Below are positions 8,254 to 13,819 of a stretch of 13,819 bases of DNA, piece after piece. This stretch comes from an uncultured Odoribacter sp. (GTDB lineage Bacteria; Bacteroidota; Bacteroidia; Bacteroidales; Marinifilaceae), in contig CAKVCR010000042.1 in assembly GCA_934725835.1 (NCBI GenBank), forward strand, positions 1-13,819, in the 5' to 3' direction. Positions within the stretch are counted from its first letter, which is position 1. Each line of letters opens with the position of its first letter. The notes beneath the pieces were generated by a model. The model made no database searches. It had not been told where the DNA came from and saw only the letters and a list, made by a program, of their open reading frames with translations. Position numbers and translations under genes: made by a program.

Positions 8254-9441
8254 CTACTCCTTCATCTTATCCACCGAGCGGACAAATTCGATATCATCCC
8301 GGAATAGTTTACGATAAGTGATGTGTGTGCGTGCCACTGAAGCACCGATATATTCCATCAGGTGAATCATCGGCGGATTGAACTCTCCCAGCCAGTTCAA
8401 TTCCAAATATTTATAACAACGTCCCTGTTCAATGATACGTTCAGTGAAGCGCTTAATCATGGCTGCCTCCACGCCTTTGCCCTGAAATTCCGGAGTCACA
8501 CCGAAAAGTTGCCCTAGAGCAACATCTATTTTCTTGACATGACGATAATACATAAACTTCATGATTCCCAATAGGTTCATCTTACCGTTCAGATGTTTCA
8601 CCGCCTGATTAATTTCCGGAAACATCAAAAAGAAGCCTATCGGCTCATCCTTGTAGAAAGCAAAATAAATCAAATCCTTATCGATAATCGGCTGCAGGCT
8701 CTTGTAGATAGATTCCACCTGATCTCGCGTAATACCGTCCACCCCGTGCACCTCCAGATTCCATGCCTTATTATATACCGTCAACAACGATTCAATGGCA
8801 CGTTCCTTACCGATATCACCATAGGTGTGCACTGCATAATCCGGATTCTTCAATATACGGTCTGCTTTCCAGACTACAATCTTCGAAAGGCTCTCCATCA
8901 CCAAACGAGTGCGATAGGTAAACTGCTTGAAGAAATCAAGGAAACCATACTCTTCAAAGAACTTCACATAGTACGGCTGCGTATAAGGCATTGCATAAAC
9001 CGGCGGCCTATCAAAACCATCCACAAGCAATCCCCACCATTCAATGCGTTCCCCAAAATTCACCGGTCCTTCCATAGCTTCCATTCCACGACTTTCCAAC
9101 CACTCACGGCAACGGTCGAACAGCATAAAAGCAGCTTCCTTATTGTCAATACACTCAAAAAAACCCATCTGACCGACAGTGTATTTATCCAAATTACAGG
9201 TCTTGCGATTGATAAAAGCAGCCACACGACCTACACACTCTCCTTTCTCGTCCCGTAAAAGCCAGCGGGTACACTCTCCATGTTTGAAACAAGGATTCTT
9301 TTCCGGATTGAATACATTGCGGATGTCATTATCCAATGGGCGAATCCAACACGGGTTACCTCGATACAGACGCACCGGCAATTCAATAAATTCCTTCTCC
9401 GCAATTTTATCTTTTACTTCTACTAAAGAAAACATAAGCAT
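8254..9441 (-). CDS. GNAT-like acyltransferase family protein, function unknown
   Basis: This is a 395-residue soluble protein without signal peptide or membrane segment. The N-terminal half contains EGPVNFG at 124-130 followed by WWGLLVDGFDRPP (135-147) and YTQPYYVKFFEEYGF (153-167), a block I recognise from a widespread family of uncharacterised GNAT-like proteins. The C-terminal half holds an acetyl-CoA-binding motif A-like segment, LFGVTPEFQGKGVEAAM (312-328), with QGKG in the place of the usual (Q/R)xxG(x)G loop. Two GNAT-like folds in tandem are therefore likely. The acceptor substrate is unknown. It begins four bases after the gpsA stop, with Met3 as a second possible start, and is probably translated from the gpsA transcript. 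From memory, pgi often follows gpsA in Bacteroides; here this gene does. The cofactor role is inferred from family resemblance only. Confidence 0.75.
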   Translation of the reverse strand: MLMFSLVEVKDKIAEKEFIELPVRLYRGNPCWIRPLDNDIRNVFNPEKNPCFKHGECTRWLLRDEKGECVGRVAAFINRKTCNLDKYTVGQMGFFECIDNKEAAFMLFDRCREWLESRGMEAMEGPVNFGERIEWWGLLVDGFDRPPVYAMPYTQPYYVKFFEEYGFLDFFKQFTYRTRLVMESLSKIVVWKADRILKNPDYAVHTYGDIGKERAIESLLTVYNKAWNLEVHGVDGITRDQVESIYKSLQPIIDKDLIYFAFYKDEPIGFFLMFPEINQAVKHLNGKMNLLGIMKFMYYRHVKKIDVALGQLFGVTPEFQGKGVEAAMIKRFTERIIEQGRCYKYLELNWLGEFNPPMIHLMEYIGASVARTHITYRKLFRDDIEFVRSVDKMKE

Positions 9442-9445
9442 CTAT

Positions 9446-10447
9446 TTACCTCAACTCCTCCGTCAGCAGACGAATCTCCAACGAAGGACTGATACGTTCA
9501 TAAAGAATGTTATAAACCGCCGTAGTAATCGGCATGTGCACTTTATACTTCTCATTAATCTCCATAATTCCCTTCACGGCAAAATAACCTTCGGCAATCA
9601 TCAGCATCTCCATCTGAGCCGATTTCACCGAATATCCCTTACCTATCATCGTACCGAAAGTCCGGTTGCGGCTAAACTGCGAATAAGCCGTTACAAGCAA
9701 GTCTCCCAGATATGCCGAACACTTGATGTCACGCTGGATAGGATGCACGGCTGCCACAAAACGCTCAATTTCCTGAATGGCATTAGATATCAGCACAGCC
9801 TGAAAATTATCGCCATAACGCAAACCATGGCAGATTCCCGCTGCAATAGCAAAAATATTTTTCATCACAGCAGCATACTCCGTACCGTAAATATCATCCG
9901 AAATCGAAGTCTTCACATAGTGACAGTTAAACAGCTGTGACACAAAACGGGCAACCTTCGCATCTGCACTGGAGAACGTCAGATAAGACAAACGTTCCAA
10001 TGCAATCTCCTCTGCATGGCAAGGGCCGGAAATCACAACAATCTGCTCAAAAGGCACGTCATATTGCTGATGAAAAAACTCCCCGATAATCAGATTATCA
10101 TCCGGGATAAGCCCCTTAATAGCCGATACCACAATCTTATCCTTCAACGGACGAGTAGCTTTGGCCACCACATTCTTTATAAAAGCACTTGGGATTGCAA
10201 AGATTATAATATCAGAATGCGTAATCAGATAATCCAGATTATCTGTAAAGGTAATTTTCGAAAGATCGAAATCCACAGCACACAAATAGCGCGGATTATG
10301 TTTCAACTCTCTGAAAGCATTAATCGACTCTATATTCCGCATAAACCAATTGATGTGGTCATTGGTCTCTGTCAAAATTTTAGCAATAGCCGTAGCCCAA
10401 CTGCCACCACCAACCACGGCAATGCGGGGCGATTCTGGAATTTCCAT
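9446..10447 (-). CDS. gpsA: Glycerol-3-phosphate dehydrogenase [NAD(P)+]
   Basis: This cytoplasmic enzyme reduces dihydroxyacetone phosphate to sn-glycerol 3-phosphate for phospholipid synthesis. The 333-residue protein matches the usual family length. Visible motifs: the Rossmann loop VVGGGSWATA (11-20), SAIKGL (108-113), GPCHAEE (141-147), EYAAVMKNIFAIAAG with the probable catalytic Lys196, LGDLLVTAYS (247-256), and the substrate-binding SRNR (259-262). The ATG at 10447 is preferred. The frame continues upstream to 10504 but would then run through the lysS terminator hairpin and add residues (MPGDEPGN...) not seen in the family. The gene starts 64 bases after lysS, with the terminator ending 28 bases before the ATG. 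I see no good promoter in those 28 bases, so partial read-through from lysS is plausible. The next gene follows after four bases. Confidence 0.96.
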   Translation of the reverse strand: MEIPESPRIAVVGGGSWATAIAKILTETNDHINWFMRNIESINAFRELKHNPRYLCAVDFDLSKITFTDNLDYLITHSDIIIFAIPSAFIKNVVAKATRPLKDKIVVSAIKGLIPDDNLIIGEFFHQQYDVPFEQIVVISGPCHAEEIALERLSYLTFSSADAKVARFVSQLFNCHYVKTSISDDIYGTEYAAVMKNIFAIAAGICHGLRYGDNFQAVLISNAIQEIERFVAAVHPIQRDIKCSAYLGDLLVTAYSQFSRNRTFGTMIGKGYSVKSAQMEMLMIAEGYFAVKGIMEINEKYKVHMPITTAVYNILYERISPSLEIRLLTEELR

Positions 10448-10475
10448 ATATAAAAAAGTTAATAAGTTGCTATAT

Positions 10476-10504
10476 AAAAAATTGCCGGGTTCGTCCCCCG
10501 GCAA
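10476..10504 (-). terminator. Rho-independent terminator after lysS
   Basis: On the minus strand, an 8-bp perfect stem (TTGCCGGG at 10504-10497 pairing with CCCGGCAA at 10489-10482) encloses a 7-base loop and is followed immediately by six T residues (10481-10476). It begins 7 bases after the lysS stop. It also argues against the upstream extension of the gpsA frame. Some read-through is needed if gpsA has no promoter of its own. Confidence 0.85.
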
Positions 10505-10511
10505 CCTATTT

Positions 10512-12233
10512 CTAAGCCAGCCAAGACTTCACATCGTCCGGCGTCAGACCGGATAATCCTAATTTTTTCTTTTTATTGATTCCGCACAATTCCTGATGGA
10601 GTTTGTTCAGATTCTCAACAGCCTTCAGCGATTCGACAGTCTGATATCCTGCCTTTTTCACGACAGCAATCCAATCTTTTGGAATCCCCAAAGCCTCATA
10701 TTTCTCATCCGGATCAACCACCGGTTTCTTTTCCGGCTTCATCTGCGGGAAGAACAATACATCCTGAATAGAAGCACTGTTCGTCAAAAACATACAGAGA
10801 CGGTCGATACCTATACCCATTCCTGAGGTAGGAGGCATTCCATATTCCAAAGCACGAACAAAATCATAATCAATATACATAGCCTCATCATCTCCACGTT
10901 CCTGCAACTTCAGCTGATCCTGGAAACGCTCCAGCTGGTCAATCGGATCATTCAACTCTGAATAGGCATTCGCCACCTCTTTACCGTTGACGAACAGTTC
11001 AAAACGTTCGGTAAGATCCGGATTCCCGCGATGTTTCTTAGTCAGCGGAGACATTTCCTTCGGATAATCATAAATAAAGGTCGGCTGGATGTAATGCCCC
11101 TCGCACTTTTCACCGAAAATTTCATCAATCAATTTGCCTTTACCCATCGTCTTATCCACGGGAATATCCATCTTCACACAAGCATCATACAACTCCTCTT
11201 CAGACATTTTTTCAATATCATATCCGGTATACTCTTTGATGGCATCAGCCATGCGTACACGACGGAAAGGACGTTTAAAGTCGATTTCATTTTCACCGAT
11301 AACAGCTTTCGTACTGCCGTTAATAGCAAGCGCAGCTCTCTCAATCATCTCTTCGGTGAAATTCATCATCCACAGATAATCCTTATATGCCACATAAATC
11401 TCCATACAGGTAAATTCCGGATTGTGAGTACGGTCCATACCTTCATTACGGAAGTTACGGGAGAATTCATATACACCCTCAAAACCGCCGACAATCAAGC
11501 GTTTCAAATAAAGCTCATTGGCAATACGCAGATACAAAGGAATATCAAGCGCATTGTGATGAGTGATAAACGGACGCGCAGAAGCACCACCGGGGATTGC
11601 CTGCAAAACGGGAGTTTCCACCTCCAGATAACCTTTGGAATTAAAGAACTCACGGATGGCATTTATCATCTTGGTACGTTTTACAAACACATCTTTCACC
11701 TGAGGATTTACAATCAGGTCCAGATAGCGCTGACGATAACGTTGTTCCGGATCAGTAAAAGCATCGAATACCTTACCGTCTTTCTCCTTGACAATCGGCA
11801 GCGGACGCAATGATTTAGAAAGCATCACCAATTCTTTGGCATGCACGGAAATCTCTCCGGTCTGTGTACGGAACACAAATCCCTTGACACCCACGATATC
11901 TCCGATATCCATCAACTTCTTGAACACTATATTATATGCTGTAGAAGCCTCGTCGTTCGAAATATCGTCGCGACTCACATACACCTGAATACGTCCTGTT
12001 GCGTCCTGCAATTCAAAGAATGAAGCTTTACCCATAATCCGGCGTGTCATCATACGTCCGGCAATCACCACCTGACGGGGCTCTGCCTCTTCGTTGACTT
12101 GTTCTTTAATTTCCGCCGCATGGGCATCCACTTTAAACTCTGCTGCCGGATAGGCTTCTATTCCGAGTTTATCCAATTCCTTCAATGAATTTCTACGGAT
12201 AATCTCTTGTTCACTTAACTCAGTAAAGCTCAT
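10512..12233 (-). CDS. lysS: Lysyl-tRNA synthetase, class II
   Basis: The enzyme charges tRNA-Lys with lysine. The protein has 573 residues. An N-terminal OB-fold anticodon-binding domain (about 55-140, with VVIAGRMMTRRIMGKASFFE) is followed by the class II core: motif 1 around 190-210 (GYLEVETPVLQ), motif 2 at 258-280 (SRNFRNEGMDRTHNPEF), the VANAYSELNDP segment at 420-430, and motif 3 at 470-485 (GMGIGIDRLCMFL). Compared with the roughly 505-residue E. coli enzyme there is a C-terminal extension of about 65 residues (from about 505), rich in Lys and ending DDVKSWLA. This looks like the small helical extension usual in Bacteroidota. The start at 12233 is supported by the promoter about 60 bases upstream. 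The gene is followed by a strong terminator. There is no sign of a T-box or lysine riboswitch in the short leader. Confidence 0.97.
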   Translation of the reverse strand: MSFTELSEQEIIRRNSLKELDKLGIEAYPAAEFKVDAHAAEIKEQVNEEAEPRQVVIAGRMMTRRIMGKASFFELQDATGRIQVYVSRDDISNDEASTAYNIVFKKLMDIGDIVGVKGFVFRTQTGEISVHAKELVMLSKSLRPLPIVKEKDGKVFDAFTDPEQRYRQRYLDLIVNPQVKDVFVKRTKMINAIREFFNSKGYLEVETPVLQAIPGGASARPFITHHNALDIPLYLRIANELYLKRLIVGGFEGVYEFSRNFRNEGMDRTHNPEFTCMEIYVAYKDYLWMMNFTEEMIERAALAINGSTKAVIGENEIDFKRPFRRVRMADAIKEYTGYDIEKMSEEELYDACVKMDIPVDKTMGKGKLIDEIFGEKCEGHYIQPTFIYDYPKEMSPLTKKHRGNPDLTERFELFVNGKEVANAYSELNDPIDQLERFQDQLKLQERGDDEAMYIDYDFVRALEYGMPPTSGMGIGIDRLCMFLTNSASIQDVLFFPQMKPEKKPVVDPDEKYEALGIPKDWIAVVKKAGYQTVESLKAVENLNKLHQELCGINKKKKLGLSGLTPDDVKSWLA

Positions 12234-12280
12234 CTTTAATTCATTTTAAATTATTTGTTTGTCAGCCGTCGCCACGACTT

Positions 12281-12294
12281 ATGCTTTTAAGCAT
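12281..12294. repeat. 14-base palindrome at the predicted lysS start site
   Basis: The arms ATGCTT and AAGCAT are perfect inverted repeats separated by two T residues. The element begins one base after the lysS -7 box and so covers the expected transcription start. It could be an operator or a 5' hairpin in the leader. A smaller inverted repeat (GTCG-CCA-CGAC, 12268-12278) follows in the leader. Chance occurrence cannot be excluded for arms of six bases. Confidence 0.4.
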
Positions 12295-12295
12295 G

Positions 12296-12327
12296 CAAAG
12301 TTACAAAATAATCATAAAAAAGACAAT
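12296..12327 (-). promoter_or_regulatory. Bacteroides-type promoter for lysS
   Basis: Reading the minus strand, the -7 element TAACTTTG (12303-12296) matches the Bacteroidota consensus TAnnTTTG exactly. It is preceded at a spacing of 20 bases by ATTG (12327-12324), three of four matches to the -33 TTTG. Transcription should start about 5-8 bases downstream, giving a leader of roughly 55 bases. The -33 element lies inside the 3' end of the broken DUF4843 reading frame. Confidence 0.65.
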
Positions 12328-12899
12328 AGTATCCGACCTGGTTTCCCGGGATTATACAATATCGGTGCAATATTGAGTAAAAATATACAAATCTGAATGC
12401 CATTGACACCTTTCACATTCCAAGTTGCATCTTTGCTTTTGACGAATGTGCCGAAATCATCCACGCCGCTGAGCCAGTCTTCTGTGGTTTCTTTTGATGG
12501 CTTGGTTATGAAAAGTCCATTAGCACCCCCATAATACCCGTAATTCCCATCCCAAAAATCATGTCCTATAAGTTCTATTATCATCAAATGCTTTTTTCTA
12601 GAGTACTCCCCAAATAACCTTCTAAAAGTCGTCATATCACCATAAAATCCATCACCTTCTGGCTTTTTCAACATATTTGCTATCAACAAACGAATCACAG
12701 AGCGATTAGCATAAGCTATTCCCAGTTCTGATGTCTCAACCAAACGCAATGTCAATGTCACCGGATTTTGTGTAATGCCCTCATCACCTTTCAACAAGGT
12801 GATAGGCATATCATATTCAAACACATTTGCCGGGAATTCATAATATGGAAGCAAAAATTGGTAATGGTTATTCTCTAATATATAGTTGATACTATTAAC
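12312..12899 (-). pseudogene. 5'-truncated DUF4843-type lipoprotein gene remnant
   Basis: The minus-strand frame is open from a TAA at 12959-12957 down to its stop at 12312, but it has no ATG or GTG and only one TTG (12854). It lacks the signal peptide and N-terminal half expected of the family. Its segment beginning HYQFLLPYYEFPANVFEYD (from about 12866) aligns by eye with the complete DUF4843 protein at 819-1565 (HYKLIDTFVIPADMVVGKV). TLRLVETSEL matches KMRLVENENF and FGEYSRKKH matches FGPYSQMLM. The last 60 or so residues (after about GHDFWDGNY) do not align and may be divergent or altered. No other frame upstream supplies the missing part, and a relaxase gene on the opposite strand begins at 13014. 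A truncated relic is the best reading. A divergent functional gene starting at TTG would have no export signal and is unlikely. Confidence 0.62.
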
Positions 12900-13013
12900 A
12901 TTTTGTCTCGACTTTAATGTGTCGATTTTACTTTTCCGATTTTTGACGATACAAAATTACCGATTACATCTGCCCTAATAACCCATTGTGAAACTCAAAA
13001 GACAAGCAAGCTT
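12900..13013. other. Junction and upstream region of the mobile element
   Basis: This stretch separates the broken DUF4843 frame (-) from the relaxase frame (+) and encodes no recognisable protein. The resemblance to DUF4843 ends somewhere above about 12870, so the breakpoint should lie between there and 13014. The segment contains the inverted repeat TCGAC-8 bases-GTCGA (12908-12925) and four CGAT tetramers at 12923, 12937, 12947 and 12961. It could hold an origin of transfer, since such sites often lie just upstream of relaxase genes. No clear target duplication or att repeat could be found because the other end of the element is outside the window. Confidence 0.4.
12942..12972 (+). promoter_or_regulatory. 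Possible promoter for the relaxase gene
   Basis: A TTTG at 12942-12945 (-33 element) is followed after 19 bases by TACATCTG at 12965-12972, which matches the Bacteroidota -7 consensus TAnnTTTG with one mismatch. The predicted start would give a leader of about 35 bases before the ATG at 13014. The prediction rests on pattern match and position only. Confidence 0.4.
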
Positions 13014-13819
13014 ATGGCACAAAAGACATCAATCAATATAAAGCCCTGCCTCGTCAGAAGCAGCGGACCGCATAACAGACGGTCAGCGGAATATCTCGCC
13101 AATATACGAAAGGAAAAGCTTTACATAGGCACAGACCTTATGGCGAGAAACGAGGTATGGGTAGCACCTGAAATTGGCGATACCTCATTGGCTGACTATT
13201 ACAATCAGATAGCCGCAATGGTCAAGGAGAAGACAGGACGGGCGATGCAGACCAAAGACCGGGAACGTGTAAACAAAAAGACAGACAAGGTGACCATTGT
13301 CCGTGGCAGCACCCCAATCAAAGAGGGAGTTGCCGTAATCAAGGAAGATACCACGATGAAACAGCTGCAACATTTCTGAGAGGTGTGCAAGCAATGTTGG
13401 GGTATCACGGCATTGCAGATATTCATTCACCGTGACGAGGGGCATTACGGTGTACCCGGAGACACCGCCACATGGAAGCCCAACCTGCACGCCCATATCG
13501 TCTGGGACTGGATGAACCACGACACCGGAAAATCCTGCAAGTTGGACGAGAAAGACATGAGCGATATGCAGACGCTGTTAGCCGAGTGTCTGGAAATGGG
13601 AAGGGGCATCTCAAAGGAGATTACAGGCAAGAAGCATTTGGAGCGCACGGACAACATCATCGCCAAGCAGAAGCAGGAAGCCGAGAACGAGCGCATCAGA
13701 AAAGCCTTCCCCAATGCCGTAAAAAACAAGGTGGAGGAACTGACCAAGGCATTGGGTACGGAAAAACAGGAAGCCGAAACCGAGCGTGACAGGACATTGG
13801 TACAGAACCGCTCGCTTAC
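13014..13819 (+). pseudogene. MobV-type (Mob/Pre) relaxase, interrupted by TGA and cut by the window edge
   Basis: Relaxases of this family nick DNA at an origin of transfer and allow mobilisation by conjugation. The frame starts at ATG 13014 (MAQKTSINIKPC) and carries a motif I-like HNRR at residues 20-23. A TGA at 13377-13379 (codon 122) interrupts it. The same frame then continues without a stop to the right edge (codon 268). The continuation holds the metal-binding motif III: HRDE at 139-142, His144 and HAH at 159-161. Downstream it is Lys/Glu-rich and probably helical or coiled-coil (about 205-268). As I remember the Bacteroides homologues, the position of the TGA is a Cys in an FCE(A/V)C segment, so a one-base change from TGC or TGT is the simplest explanation. 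The 121-residue product would lack motif III and should be inactive. The G+C level is higher than in the flanking accessory genes, consistent with acquired DNA. Confidence 0.8.

Noticed and set aside
8241..8256. Imperfect palindrome (TAGAT...ATCTA) between the GNAT-like gene and the sigma gene as a terminator or operator
   Set aside because: The arms are only five A+T-rich pairs, overlap a stop codon, and are not followed by a T run.
8593..9940. Two long plus-strand open frames opposite the GNAT-like gene and gpsA
   Set aside because: Both are antisense shadows of coding regions with clear family motifs, and show no domain or start signal of their own.
10448..10504. Upstream extension of gpsA to 10504
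   Set aside because: It would translate the lysS terminator hairpin and add 19 residues ahead of the normal N-terminus of the family.
11031..11813. Long plus-strand open frame (260 codons) opposite lysS
   Set aside because: It lies wholly antisense to a well-supported essential gene, has no recognisable domain, and its composition is what the lysS codon pattern gives on the other strand.
12316..12353. Weak stem (CCCGG / CCAGG region) followed by T residues on the minus strand as a terminator of the DUF4843 remnant
   Set aside because: The stem has a central mismatch and a long gap before the T run, so pairing would be unstable.
13377..13379. TGA in the relaxase read as selenocysteine or by natural read-through
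   Set aside because: No hairpin of selenocysteine-insertion type is evident just downstream, and Bacteroides are not known to me for this pathway. A point mutation at a Cys codon is simpler.
13472..13789. Plus-strand open frame of 105 codons within the relaxase region
   Set aside because: It is in a different frame from the relaxase, which explains the same bases with conserved catalytic motifs.

Overview
The window looks like a gut Bacteroides-type genome (phylum Bacteroidota). The reasons are a SusC/SusD pair with an ECF sigma / FecR-type anti-sigma pair, lipoproteins of the DUF4843 and PKD-like families, promoters of the TTTG / TAnnTTTG type, lack of obvious Shine-Dalgarno sequences, and a MobV-type relaxase of the kind carried by Bacteroides mobile elements. 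The species cannot be fixed from the sequence alone. There are ten genes or gene remnants. All but the relaxase at the right end lie on the minus strand, so the block reads from right to left. No tRNA, rRNA, CRISPR array or complete insertion sequence was seen.

Right to left: (1) 13014-13819 (+) is the 5' part of a relaxase gene of a mobile element that continues beyond the window. An in-frame TGA at 13377-13379 interrupts it. (2) 12312 to about 12899 (-) is a 5'-truncated relative of DUF4843 lipoproteins, cut off where the mobile DNA begins. (3) 8254-12233 (-) is a housekeeping block: lysS with a recognisable promoter and terminator, gpsA, and a GNAT-like gene four bases after gpsA. (4) 1-8227 (-) is an accessory nutrient-uptake locus: ECF sigma factor, FecR-like anti-sigma factor, SusC-type TonB-dependent transporter with an STN signalling domain, SusD-type lipoprotein, DUF4843 lipoprotein and PKD-like lipoprotein. 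The last of these runs off the left edge.

How the uptake genes probably work together: the SusD, DUF4843 and PKD-like lipoproteins would sit at the outer membrane with the SusC barrel and capture a ligand. The STN domain of SusC would report ligand passage to the periplasmic part of the anti-sigma factor, which would release the ECF sigma factor to raise transcription of susCD and the genes after it. No glycoside hydrolase, sulfatase or peptidase is visible, so the substrate is not defined; a peptide is at least as plausible as a glycan.

The observations most worth a second look are: the SusD-like gene has a perfect lipoprotein signal peptide but no ATG, GTG or TTG that can start it; a second, broken DUF4843 gene lies on the far side of the lysS block at the edge of mobile DNA; the relaxase carries a premature TGA between its two catalytic motifs; a 14-base palindrome sits where lysS transcription should start; and only 26 bases, with no clear terminator, separate the housekeeping block from the sigma factor gene. 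I found no strong evidence for a wholly new system. The locus is a recognisable type with unusual details.
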